In this document: positions 23,299 through 35,330 of the stretch, in pieces
How positions within the stretch are numbered: the stretch's first letter is position 1
How the letters are laid out: every line of letters begins with the position of its first letter
Origin: Toxorhynchites rutilus septentrionalis
Taxonomy: Eukaryota > Arthropoda > Insecta > Diptera > Culicidae
Direction: 5' to 3'
DNA: 64,000 nucleotides
NCBI RefSeq assembly: GCF_029784135.1
Contig: NC_073744.1
Span: 77,417,935-77,481,934, forward strand
The notes under the pieces: model-generated
The model's database searches: none
Told to the model about the DNA's origin: nothing
Seen by the model: only the letters and a program-made list of their open reading frames with translations
Made by a program: the position numbers and the translations under genes

Positions 23299-25064
23299 TC
23301 TATATATAAAAATGGATTTCTGTCTGTCTGATTCTTATGGACTCAGAAACTACTGAATCGATCAACATGAAAACTGGTATGTAGGGGTTTTCGGGGCCGG
23401 GGAAGGTTTTCGTGATAGTTTGAGACCTCTCCCCCCTCTCTAAGGGGGGGGGGTCTGCCATACAAATTAAACACAAACATTACTCTGGAATTAATCAAGG
23501 AAATAACACCAAATTAGGCATATTGAGGTTTAACGGTACAATAAATATTTCTATAGTGGTTAGACTCTCCACCCCCCTCCCTAAGGGGGGGCTGCCATAC
23601 AAATGAAACAAAAATTTCTGCATAACTCGAGAACTAATCAAGCAAATGGTACCAAATTAAGCATATGGAGGTTTTAGGATGTAATAAATGTTTCTATGGT
23701 GGTTAGACTCTCAACCCCCCTCTCTAAGGGGGGATGCCATACAAATGAAACACAAATTTCTGCATTACTCGAGAATTAATCAAGCAAATGGAATCAAATT
23801 GGGAATATTGAGGTTTTAGGGTGCAATAAATGTTTCTATGATGGTTAGACTCTCCACCACCCTTCCTAAGGGGGCCTGCCATACAAATGAAACATAAATT
23901 TCTGAATTACTCGAGAACTAATCAAGCAAACGAAACCAAATTTGGCATGTTAAGGTTTTAGGGTACAATAAATATTTCTATAGTGGTTAGACTCTCCACC
24001 ACCCTCCCTAAGGGGGGCCTGCCATACAAATGGAACACAAATTTGTGAATTACTCGTGAATTAATCAAGCAAACCAAACCAAATTTGGCATGTGGAGGTT
24101 TTAGGATGCAATAAATGTTTCTAAGGTGGTTAGACACTACTCCCGCTCTCTGGGCTCTCATACAAATGAAACTCAAATTTCTGCATAACTCGAAAACTGA
24201 TCGCAAATGGACCCAAATTTGGCATATGAAGGTTTTACGGGGCACGAAACGTTTCTATGGTAAATACACTCCTCCCCCCTCTCTTAGGGGGGCTGCCATA
24301 CAAACGAAACACAAACTTCTGCATAACTCGAGAAATAATCAAGCACAATTTGGGATGCGAGGGTTTTTGAGTATGAGAAATGTTTCTATAATGGTATAAC
24401 ACCCATCCCTTTTCTGGAATGGAGAGGGGGTCCCATAAAATTATTACACATATTTCAACCAAAAATATTCCAACCAAACATGACAATTGAAATTTTTCGG
24501 AAAACTCTGAAAGAAAAAAGGAAAATTCGGAAAATTAAATTCCCATATGTTCTACAATTACATAGTGACAAGTTCTGTTAGTCCATTTGATGTTTGCGCT
24601 AGCGAAATTGATGTATGTTCGAAACTGGAAACGGATTTTAATATGATAAAACGCACTCCTATATCTTCTTCTATCTCTACAAAAAAAAGGATCGCCGGAT
24701 GTGTTGATAAGAGCAGAACTCGAGAAGGAATTGTCTGATTTAGGGAGGTCTTTATTTTATCATATTTTCTGTATAAAACATTTATTCCATGTAACGGAGA
24801 AATATGTTATTTGCAAGTGGTTGAAAAATCTTGAACGAGAATTGTGTCTGAAAATAATCTGATATTATAATGATGAGTTTTGTTAGAAATACTCGGAATT
24901 ATAGCAAAAGGTAAATTCAACGGGGTCGATAAGAAGATCAATCAATGAACAGTTCTGCGATTGGACCCATGAACTAGCTCATAGTAAGAAAACGTGAATG
25001 TTTGAAAGTATTGATAACAAAAAACTTTTTTTTTTTGCGGGACGAAGTTTGCCGGGTCAGCTAG
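23299..25064 (+). mobile_element. Non-autonomous Helitron, 1766 bp
   Basis: The 5' end is TCTATATATAAAAATGG (23299) followed by GATTTCTGTCTGTCTGA; the 3' end is GACGAAGTTTGCCGGGTCAG then CTAG (25061-25064). It lies between A (23298) and T (25065) with no target duplication, as expected for rolling-circle Helitrons. No Rep/helicase frame is present. Most of the interior is a tandem array of about 140-bp units. A second, fragmentary copy of the 3' end is at 53934-54262 on the other strand. Confidence 0.88.
23400..24440 (+). repeat. Minisatellite of about 140 bp inside the Helitron
   Basis: The phrase GCCATACAAATGAAACA and its variants begin at about 23457, 23594, 23736, 23878, 24021, 24157, 24295 and 24432, giving spacings of 136 to 143 bp and about eight units. 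Each unit also holds a G-rich run (CTAAGGGGGG), an ACTCGAGAACTAATCAAGC phrase and an AATAAATGTTTCTAT phrase. Units differ by many substitutions, so the array is not fresh. Confidence 0.9.
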
Positions 25065-28050
25065 TTATAATATAAATATATTAATATAACTGAAAAACGG
25101 AAAAACACCATATAAACTTGGATATAATATATAAAACGACCTAAACTTTCAAGAAAAAAATATTTAAAAACAGCGCATTCTATCTCTAATCCATGTAAAC
25201 TATAAAAAGAAAAATGTAATCAATCATTACGAAAATAAAATCCAAATTTTTTGCAAGTGTATTTTTTTGTATAGAAATCGTGTCGCAAGTGTGATACTGG
25301 TGTCGGTGGTTCTATTGCCTGACACGCGAAAGACAATTTTATTTGCACCATACAAACGCGAGTAAAATTGATTTGCCCAATATTAATGACACTATTGGAG
25401 TTATTCGTTGCTTCCGTTCGCATTCATTTAACATAAACATCGTCAGCGACATTTATTTGGGAGACGAGTCACGAAGTACAAATAACAAAAAGCAAATGGA
25501 TTTTTATAATTTTTTCACTGGGAGAGAAAAAAGTTCGTTTGAAAAGTTCGAACAAATGAAAATAAAACAATGCATTTTTTCACTTGTGCGAATTTGGAAG
25601 TATTTTGGGATTATTGGTGACCTTTCCCGATCGCAAATTCGTGCATTGTTTCCGGCTCGGGAGTGACGTCAAAGTACAGAGTATTTCAAGCGGGATGTGG
25701 AGGAGGTTTTTTGTAGCAGTGAGAGCTGTGTTGTTCGGTTAAAATCGATAGAATGAAAATTTGTTCGACTGCGACTGCTATCGCCGTCGCGCTACCGATT
25801 CGGTTTCGATTTTTTTTTTGTTCCAGTTCTGAGAAATCAGTAGTAGTATAGCTTGAGGATTATTTATTTGGGAATTAGGTTTTTGAGAGCGTTCGAAATG
25901 TAATTTTGCTAAGAGATACAGCAAAACTGCTTCGATTTTGAATAAGTTAAGTGTTTCAGCGTCGCTCAAGACAGCGAGCAATTAACAATACATTTTAGAG
26001 CTGAAGCTTAGAATTGATTTGAAATATTTTTTTGCTTCGCTGCTTTGACAATGGTTTGCGCCGGTCAGTGCAAGAATTAAGTTTGTTTACGCTACATCCA
26101 CACTGTACAGAAATATAAATAAGAATCTACATAATGGCCGATGCATTTACTGATTGTTTTTTTCGGAAGCCCTATAACTCGATTATTTCTCGACAAATCG
26201 CAGCAATATTTGCATCATTTGATTGAAAATATTTCTAAACACTTAATACAATAAAGACAATTCTATATTTTTTGAAACCTATCATGTTTCTTGGCGTAAA
26301 TTTTTACATTTTTGCAGCTCGGAAATATTTGATTGTTTAATGAAAGGTACACTTGTGATGTAATTATGCGATTTATTCTTTATTTTGCAATGTATCGGAT
26401 ATATATTACTGAGTGCTATGCCTAGTGATAAACCTTTGTTTCTGGCTTACCATTGTTTTTTTTCCGGACAAATCCCTTCAAAAAATTATGCAGTCTCATG
26501 CTGCATTCGAAATAAAAATCAACTCCCTTTGGAAGCTAAGGGGGTGGCTGGGTAAAAGTGCCTCCAAGCCAAATCGCTAGCTTTTTGGAAAATGTTGTAT
26601 AGGGTACCAAATAAGAAATTTTGGCAATTTTTTTGAACTCCTATGTAGTTCACCATAGGATTTATGGTGAAAAACGTACTTTTCAATTTATTGCACGCCA
26701 TTCTCAATAGGTTCGTGATAAGAATTCGAAAAAAATATTGAAAGCGCATCATACTACGGTGTATCGATAAATATTATCAAATGTTTTGTTCATCAAAAAT
26801 TTAAAAAAAAATCTGAATTTAAATGTGTTTTCACGACATTTCTAGACATTTGTGTTTTTTTTCAGAATTTTAACAGTGTTGTGCGGCACAAACAATTTTT
26901 TTTTGAAGTTTTGAGACCCAGTACTGGTTGTATTTATAATTAAATATATTCGTATGTGTTTTTTTTTTAAATTTGTGATTTTTTTCAGAAAATTTCAAAA
27001 ACTGCGCGGTACAAACATATCTAATACTTTTATTCATTTTTTTTGTTTGTAATATTTCTTTTTATTCTCACAAAATCTATGATTTTATTGTATTCGTGTA
27101 TTAATGAAAAGTTTCCCCAAACCATATCATCAGCACTATGGAAAATATATACGGTACCAAATTATGAAATATAATGAAAATCGTAGTTTTTGTTTTTTTC
27201 ATGTCATTCTCAATTGGCTTGGAAATGGAAATTTGAGAAAAGACTCAAAGTACGTCTACTATGGTGTACCGCGACATATTATTAAAAAAAAACTATCGAA
27301 ATTTTGAAAATCAAAGTAATTTTTGGTTGTATTTCGAAATTTTAATTTTTAATAATATGATTTTTAGACCCATCAAAACAATGTACGTTTTTTTATGTCA
27401 TTTTTTTCAAGATTTTAGGGCGTTGTTTGGTCCAATTTTAGTGTGATTCAAAATTATGGAGTTTTAAAATTATGTTTTGAGACACAGTACTGCTTTGGAA
27501 TGTGTTCGTATGTGGTTTTCTTCATGTCTGTGATTTTTTTGATAACGTTCCGATGATTGAACGTACTTTTTTTCACTAATTTTCACCGTCTGCATTTTGT
27601 TTCATTTACTTGAAATCTATGATTTTATTGTGTTCGCGGATTTAAATTTATACACCCAACATAATTTTTTGGTTATGTTTTGGCGCCTAAATTTACTACG
27701 TTAAATTAGCCTAAAAATATCAGAAAATCTGCAACTCTCAAATACTGATATAGCATTTGTATTATTCATATGTTATGGTATAGCAATATAAGATCAAAAT
27801 GAACGAGCGAAACAAGAGACAAATTGCAAATGAGCACGCATCAAAGTATTCGCATACTTTGCAACATACTCGGCCCAGTTCGAGAAGGATATAAATTCAC
27901 GTTTATGCTCTTCTTTCTACTCTTAGAAAACACTTTCCAATATATGAATATTATCACGCATTCATGCAACATCACTAGGAGCTAAGTGGATATGCACTAC
28001 AATAGATCAAACAAATGGTCGCAGTGGTACAATTCTCCTACAGAAGAAGA
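25065..28050. other. AT-rich DNA with diverged repeats, no gene
   Basis: 25065-25270 resembles 7080-7200 (phrases around ATGTAATCAATCATTACGAAAA). 26165-26255 is a short copy of repeat Z. 26520-26900 and 27105-27440 look like two diverged copies of one segment (ACGGTGTATCGATAAATATT versus ATGGTGTACCGCGACATATT). No frame encodes a recognisable domain. Confidence 0.45.
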
Positions 28051-28052
28051 AG

Positions 28053-28175
28053 TGGATAGCGTGGTCGTGTAAAATAGCCTTGCGTTCCAGCCGCCCTTGG
28101 TTCGATCCCCATTGACATCGTTTTTCTGCTCCCATGCATACAAACATTTTAGGGCTTTTGAAAAATGTGCTTTTA
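28053..28175 (+). mobile_element. Possible tRNA-like SINE head
   Basis: GTGGATAGCGTGGTCGTG followed 35 bp later by TTGGTTCGATCCCCATTGAC, which fits RNA polymerase III A- and B-box spacing. It is preceded by a short GAAGAAGAA run that may be the tail of an older SINE. No target duplication was found, so this is tentative. Confidence 0.4.
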
Positions 28176-28205
28176 TTTGTTCATTTCAATGAACAAATGA
28201 AATGT

Positions 28206-28612
28206 TTGGCATTTTTTTCGTATCATACTGATATGTTCAGCCGTTTTTCCTAGCCGATTTTTCAAGGTTTGGAGGAAATTAGAAACGCATTTAATCGCAA
28301 ATCGTACCAGAAGTATAAAATCATTTGCGACTCTCAGAATGAACGATTCGTTACTTTCGTCTTCATAAGTTTGTGGGTGAAGAGTTCGTGTATGTGTGGA
28401 AATGCGTACGAATATGTGTGAGTATCATCACTCCTTACAATATTTGTAGCTACAAATGTACAAAAATGAAAGTTTCTAATCTTTCGCACTGAGAGTCGTG
28501 AAGAATTTTGTACTTCTGGTACAATTTGAAATTAAATGATCCTTTAATTTACACCAAACTTTGAAAAATCGGCTAGAAAAAAATGCCGAACGTATCAATA
28601 TGAAACGATAAC
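28206..28612. repeat. Inverted repeat with arms of about 130 bp
   Basis: The left arm at about 28206-28345 (CTAGCCGATTTTTCAAGGTTTGG, GTACCAGAAGTATAAAATC, CGACTCTCAG) is repeated in reverse complement at about 28484-28612 (CTGAGAGTCG, GTACTTCTGGTAC, CCAAACTTTGAAAAATCGG). The loop is about 140 bp. No coding is seen. Just outside the left arm is a small perfect palindrome, ATTTGTTCATT and its complement, at 28175-28198. This is a foldback or old MITE structure. Confidence 0.75.
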
Positions 28613-31600
28613 GGATGTTTAGGGATGATGTGCATCCCATCGACATGCGTTGATTTTTCACGAAGTTACAGCATTTCAAAAATCACTTAACATTTCAGAC
28701 TTCGCACTCTGTTCATCTAATTTTTTTTGTCGAGTGTATTTTCAAAGAATTTCGACCTCTTATTTATTTTGCAGATTTCAAGGCAGCTCTACCGATCAAA
28801 CGATCTAAATTCATTTATTTTTTTGTGAAAACAAATTTTCTCTGTGCATTTCTGTGACTTTTTTTTTTCAATAAAGTTGATGCTAAAATTCGCTTGCTAT
28901 TCAAAGGGCTCTTTCCAAATGGCACACTTTCCATTCGTGGAACACACTTAGTCTATTGAGTACAATGTTTCTTTCAAATCGAAGCCTGTTGAGGTCCGCC
29001 GATACGTTATTAAGGGTAGAAGCCTGTCGAAAATATGATTTCATGAGTACTCCCTAGGTTCATTCCAGCTTCCTTATGAGACCCGTTGGCATGATTTTAT
29101 TCTATTGAAAGCCTTTTGGAAAAGATTTGGAGTTATAACTATCGCAATTGTTTTTCCAATTTTTGCCGTCAGTTATCCGATCCAAACGGAATCAATTCTT
29201 CTATTGCCGATCCTAGAATAAATTCGTATTAATCAAACATGGCTTTTTGATTGAAAACAGTACTAATTCGTATTTAGTTTTCACTTTGCAGAAAAATTCA
29301 CAAGAATCAAAATAATTCAAAAGCTTGTAATCCCCATTTCTTCTTCGCACTTCAAATCAATGGGGGAATGAGGACCGCACCACACATCTGGTGGAAACAA
29401 ATTGAATTGAACTTCACCCCATTTTTTACTCTCCTCACTCGTGTATTTGTTGAGGAGGATTCCAAACTTTCTCTCAGCTGGAACCAGAAAGTTTGCTCCC
29501 GCTAGGATGCAAAGTAAACACCCGAAAGCCGAAACAAAAAAAAAAAAAAGAACACGCCTAAGCCAAAATAAAATCAGTGGTCCAATATGTTTGCACTCGT
29601 CTTGAATTGACAGGACACCGGTAAGGAGGACAAGGACGCCCGAACTCGCGGGAGGGAACGGAAAACTCTCAAACGTAATAACCCGTCAAATTGAAGGCAC
29701 TTTCCCATCTTTCCCCTCACATTTCGGTGGTTGGGATGGGCGCCAAAAAAGGCTGCTTTACATTTCTCTTGAGAGTGCTGATTTTTTCGGTTTTCCCCGT
29801 CACTTTGTATCACGCCGAGGAAAAAAAGGAAAAAAAGAGGTAGGAGAAAAAGTCGTCCATTACGTGATGAAGCTTTTGTTTCGGAAAATTTGCGAAACAC
29901 CGGAAAAGATCTGACAACTTTGCTGCAAATGAACACCAATTGGTGTTCACTTTTGCGGTTTTTTTTGGTTTTATTTTCGAAGCATAGGTAGGAGTGAGAT
30001 GAAGAGTTTTGGGCGGGGTTAAATTGAGTTTAGGAAATGAGATTTTATCGCCTTTTCAGCACTTCATTTGGGTCGAAACCTTCTCAGATGGTCAGCAGCA
30101 ACTCTGATGATTTCGAATTGAATGGATTCACTGTTACAGATGTGAAATGTATAATAAAGTTCAGCGCAGCAGCGAAAATCGTGTCAATATCATAACGTAT
30201 GCTTTTCTCCCACAAAAAATGAGATGCTCAGAAATCACGTATTCGATTCCCTGATGAGCTGCATTTTTTGCCAGCAAGCAGTTTAACGACTCCATTGGGC
30301 ACTGTTCTGAGTAGAAAAAAAAGAAATTCCAACGTTCCATCGTTTGGAATCTGAACTAGTTCAGCTAAGCTTGGTTGGAAATAAAGTGTGCATACAACAA
30401 AGACACTACTATCTCGTAAGGATTCGTAAAAGAGAAAAAAAAACAATCTTAAGATGAAGCAGAAATCGATTCTGCACTGCTATTCGAATTTTTTAAGAAA
30501 AACGCCGAGTGAAGAAAACACTTTAGGTCTTCAGGGGTTACGGAGCTCATGTGCGATTATATTCTTTGTAGTTGTTCAACGCCGCCACTCTCGACGAACG
30601 TGATATCAGAGGAATTGAGATATATTTCCTTAGGATGGGGTTTGGCGAGATGAATACTAATCGCTTCTAAAAGCGTATTTTCAACGAGTAATTTAATAAG
30701 GAGAGATCGATCCTAAGTATTGGAAATAATCAAGCTCAGAGGAACAATTTCAATTTAAAGACCTGCATGATTAGCACAAACGACCTGTGATTGGGTAAAC
30801 ATTCTCACCGTTTCCTCTGAGGAACGAATGATCTACGCGAAGCGCTATCCCAATATTTGGCTTTAAATCTGAAACTATCAATCGCATTTTATCGTCGCTT
30901 CCCCCATTGCTTTTCATTAGCTTAATGGTATCCCTAATCCGAGAAGTTTCCAGCCCATATCATGCGGAAGCGGTAGCCTCACGCTGCAGTTTCCTTCCCT
31001 CCGATAGCTCAGTTTTGCACACCCGCTATCGATGGTTTGCTCGCTCTATATCTATCGAACATCGAGGTCCCTTCGTCTGTTTATATTTGTCTTATAGCTG
31101 CATCTTGCTTTGATTGTATAAATTGAATTCGGAAATAAATTTCTATCCAAACTGTTCCTCGAACTTTTCCTTTGCCACCCCTACTCCCCATCCACCACCG
31201 ATATATCGTCGTTCGATCCGATCAGGCAGCGAAATGCTCTCGCCTTCGTTCCTCTAGTATCGAGGGCACTAACAGCTCGCAAAGCCCAAGTATTTTACTG
31301 CTATTTTCCCCAATAAATATTCTCCGCATTGGTACTTTTCCTCCCCACTGCATAAGTCCTGATGATGTTTGAATTGAATTCCTTTTTCCAGTTCTTTCCC
31401 CCACCCAGTCACAGATGATTCTTGTTTTCTAGATAAATTCACATCGAGAATAAAAGCAACAACACTTCTCGATGATGCTTCTCAAGGCTGTTGAAGAAAA
31501 AAAAAAGCTGCAGCAAAAAGAGTGAGAAAATAAAACTACCGAGCAAACTGTGCGAACCACTAAAGTGCAGAGCGTTTTCCGTATCAATGCATTTCTTCGG

Positions 31601-31799
31601 GCAATGCGAACGATTTTAAGAATGCAGTGTTCTGGCCCCGATTTTCAGGATATGCGAACCGCTTAAAAACGAATAATCTCGAGCGTTTCCTGGTTAGTTT
31701 TATTGTACATTTTTCAGCTTACATTCAACGTAATGGTCCCAGTTTTATGAACAGACATGATGTCGAATCGAATTTTCGATTTTGAGCAGAATGTAGATC
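28613..31799. other. Anonymous intergenic or intronic DNA
   Basis: 3.2 kb without a recognised gene or transposon. 29330-31450 has a more balanced composition than the TE-rich parts. Short frames at 29574-29939 (minus) and elsewhere show no domain. Candidate host non-coding DNA. Confidence 0.35.
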
Positions 31800-31965
31800 A
31801 CAAATAATCAAAAAATATCTTTCAATAGACGAATTTCAAGCCAACTCGGCAGCAACATATCAGATTGCAGTGAAACGTTGTGGGTGTAAAGACATTGATC
31901 ATTTAAGCAACTTTGCATACTTGAAATCGTCAAAAAAAGAATTAGACTACTGTTTGAAAACGGTA
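31800..31965. repeat. Dispersed repeat W, copy 1
   Basis: Matches about 43795-43935: GAATTTCAAGCCAACTCG, CAGTGAAACGTTGTGGGTGT, CATTTAAGCAACTTTGCATA, TTAGACTACTGTTTG. The second copy lies immediately left of the tandemly duplicated block. No coding. Confidence 0.65.
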
Positions 31966-32059
31966 AAATTTTTGACGTGGGACTACGTCTAACCGGAGTA
32001 TATGGGGGGTAAAATGGAAACATGAGCACAGAACATGTAAAACATGTAAAAAAAAGAAA

Positions 32060-32360
32060 GATTCCGAAAGCTTATAACTCGAACATTTCTTACTGGATCG
32101 GAAAGATGTTTGCATCAATTGATAGGGAATATTTCTACGCATCTATCGCAATTGATAAAATGTTATTTTTCATTAGATAAACAATTGAATAACTGTAAAA
32201 TGTTAAGCGTTATCTAAACGCCCTAACTACCTCGTTTTGATTGGCCCGATTTACGGTTTCCCCAACACATATACATGCAAATAAATGCAAACTGCGAGTA
32301 CTTTTGTACTCGCTTGCCTTTGTGCAGACTAGAATATGTTTCCTTAATACGGTCTTCTAT
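32060..32360 (+). repeat. Dispersed repeat Z, copy 2
   Basis: Inverse of 14250-14650: CTTATAACTCGAACATTTCT, GCATCAATTGATAGGGAATA, GCGTTATCTAAACGCCC, TACTTTTGTACTCGC. It is bordered on the right by a local duplication (CAGACATTAGAGGCGAATGA twice, near 32385 and 32455). Confidence 0.65.
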
Positions 32361-33149
32361 ACTTAGGAGCCTGGGAAAATCTAGCAGACATTAGAGGCGA
32401 ATGAACTGAAAAGTTTAAAACCTCTCTAATTCATTATGAGTCATCAGTCAGTCAGCAGACATTAGAGGCGAATGAACTTTCAAGTTTAAAGGCTCTATAA
32501 CATAAAAAGTATAAGTTGAAGTTGTTGATTCATGCAAGCAGGGGGTACTTTCCTCACCCGCATGTTTTTTTGCACTCCGAAATGTGTTTTCCTAACACGG
32601 ATTACAAAAACGGGTACGAACACAACACTTTGGCTCGGTTATTCAAGATTGAATTGAAGGATATGCCTTCATATCTTCTGCTCACTGAATTTCTGGCACT
32701 GAGTGCCTGAAGTTTCGCGGTTCGAGAAGTACGTGCGGTGGAGAAATGCAAACTTCAGAGGGAAATGTAAAATAAAATAATCGTTTGATAATTCTTCCGT
32801 TCACATATTTTGTCCTAGGCATCATACCAAACGTGAAAGGGCTGTCATTAACTTTACTTGTAACGAAGAACATAATCTATTACCTTACATGGCATTTATT
32901 CAATCTCTTTACTCACAAAGCAAATATATTGAATTCGATTGAATTCGTAAATTGTTTAATTCAATCAAAAATTTAATCAATACAAACAAATGATTGCTAA
33001 GCTAAGCTAGTCCCACGTCAACTTTGCAGTTATGTCATAGCTATAACCCACCCATTTTTTTATAAGATTTTTACAAAAAATTATGACCCAAAAACTGCAA
33101 TACTTACAAAGTATGAAAGGAAAGGAAATTGCATAAATTTTCATAAAAA
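32361..33149. other. Spacer without recognised gene
   Basis: AT-rich with the short duplication mentioned for repeat Z and no coding frame I can support. Confidence 0.3.
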
Positions 33150-34756
33150 ATAGGATTTTTAAACGGTTTTATATAGCTTGCTCTGTAATCTGTTTGTATG
33201 TTTGTATGTTTGTAACACGTTTTATCTGTAGCGCTGACCCGCATTAATAGAAATTTGACCCTCTTACTGTTGACCGATTGATCTGAAATTTGGAACACAC
33301 ATTTATCTCTGTAGTCATTATAAAAATGCGTATTTCATGATCTTGAAAATCCAAGATCAATATGGGTATCAAATGAAAGGGCTTGAATAGTAGAATACGG
33401 TTATTTATGAAAAATACAAATCCAAAATGGTCGCCATCACAAAATGCCGCCATATATATTTTCTTTTTCAAAACTCTATCAATATGGGTATCAAATGAAA
33501 GGGCCTCACTAGTAGAACTCAGTTATTTATGAAAAATACAAATCCAAGATGGCTGCCACTACAAAATGGAGGACTATGTATTTTCTCAAAACCTCATTCA
33601 TATGGGTATCAAATGAAAATGCACGATTAGTAGAATACGGTTATTTATGAAAAATGCAAATCCAAAATCATCGCTACCACAAAATGGCGCCATATATATA
33701 TTTTTCCAAAACTTTATCAATATGGGTATCAAATGAAAGAGCTTCACTAGTAAAACACAGTTATTTATGAAAAACACAAATCCAAGATGGCTGCCACTAC
33801 CAATCGGCGGACTACATATTATGTCAAAACCCCGTTAATATGGGTATCAAATGAAAAGGGCTTGAATAGTACATCACAGTAGATCATGAAAAATCCAAAT
33901 CCAAGATGGCCGCAATCATAAAATAGCAGATTAGTTTATTAAACGGTTTTATTTAGCTTGAACTGTTAGTATGTATGTTTATATGTCTGTAGGGTTGTCC
34001 CACATTGATAGAAATTTGACCAATAGGAACTGACCGAATTTATAAAACACCTTTATCTCTGCTGTCATTTGAAAACTGCTTATCTTGAAAAATCCTATTT
34101 GGCCGCCGCTACGAAATATCTGATTCCATATCATCTCAAAATTGATTGAGATATGTGTATCAAACGAACGAACTTGACTTGGAGAACACACTATGTATTT
34201 TCTGCAATCCACTCAATATCGGTATCAAATGAAATTATTTGACTGATAGAATGCAGTACAATGATTTTATTGTAGAGAAATATTCTAATGAAACAGATAA
34301 TGTACTAACAACTAGAAAATAAAATTAAAAAAAACATTTTTAAGTTAAACGGTTTGATTGTGATTAAATATTATAATGTACTAAAAGCTAGAAAATAATT
34401 AGGCAAGTAGCAGTTAGAAAATATAAGTTACTGATAAGACTAAAATAAAATCGTGGGGCGCGTTGGATTTCCATTATCCACAATTAGCGACTTCATCATA
34501 TGTCCCACGATTTTGTTTTAGTCTTATCAATGCCCTAGATTGATGAAGGAGAGGTGTGAGAACAACTAACTGCTACTTGCCTAATTATTTTCTAGCTTTT
34601 AGTACATTATGATGTTTAATCACAGTTAAACCATTTAACTTAAAAAGTTTTTTTTACTTATTCTATTTTCTAGTTTTTAGTACATTATCTGTTTCATTAG
34701 AATATTTCTCTACAATAAAATCATTGTACTGCATTCTATCAGTCAAATAATTTGAG
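33150..34756. repeat. Foldback-like element, copy 1
   Basis: In order: a leader (AAACGGTTTTATATAGCTTG, GTTTGTATGTTTGTATG, then ATTTGGAACACACATTTATC), an array of about five 120-bp units (33340-33930), a second leader-type segment (33940-34100), and a long inverted repeat with arms about 34240-34450 and 34495-34756 around a GC-richer centre (GGGGCGCGTTGG). The arms match at GACTGATAGAATGCAGTAC, GAAACAGATAATGTACTAA and ATAATTAGGCAAGTAGCAGT. The same architecture occurs twice at 44103-46080 and 46972-48948. No protein is encoded. Similar long arms of internal repeats are known from Drosophila foldback elements; the link here is structural only. Confidence 0.7.
33340..33930 (+). repeat. Tandem array, about 120-bp period
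   Basis: Units begin ATATGGGTATCAAATGAAA at about 33358, 33481, 33600, 33720 and 33839. Each contains AGTTATTTATGAAAAATGC-type and CAAATCCAAGATGGC-type phrases. The eight-base pattern AAGATGGC or AAAATGGC, which fits the Drosophila Pho/YY1 consensus on the reverse strand, occurs at 33546, 33681, 33784 and 33903. Confidence 0.88.
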
Positions 34757-35330
34757 GAGGATGCCTGTATCTAAAAGATATCACTTATCTTCAATTAAGT
34801 ATTTGTTCAGTAACGGTGGAAGGTGCGTTTTTTACTTGTGAGCCAGAAGAAGGACGCATCACGTGGTGGTTTGGCTGGACCCGATATAAAGTTATGTGAA
34901 CAATTGATGTTCATTCAGCTCGCGCAGTCCGAAGACATCGGTCGCAAATTTGTTCGCGTCTATCATATAGTGGAGATTATACCGTTATCAGTGGCTGGTG
35001 AAGTTATTTCGCCCTAACGGGGTTCTCTTTATTGCGCGAGTGAGAAGAGCAGCAATCACAACCAGCGTGAGGAAGAAGTTCTCCACCGCGGGCGCGGTGC
35101 GTGTGCCGTATCATCGCTGTGTGTGCTTTATCATCGTCATCGATTCCATCATCGTGTGGTGGTGCGATTTACCGTTGCAGCTGTACCGAGCGATTGCCAC
35201 GCGGTTCGATTGAGACACCGTTTCATTTCATTCGCATTGGTGTGCGATTTAGGTATAATATATATATATATATATATTAGGTTTAGGAAGATAGAAGAAT
35301 TCAAAATTATATTATTTCATATCTGCCGTA

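Noticed and set aside
23400..24440. Tandem 140-bp units as a CRISPR or satellite array
   Set aside because: It lies entirely within Helitron ends and the period and divergence fit an internal minisatellite.
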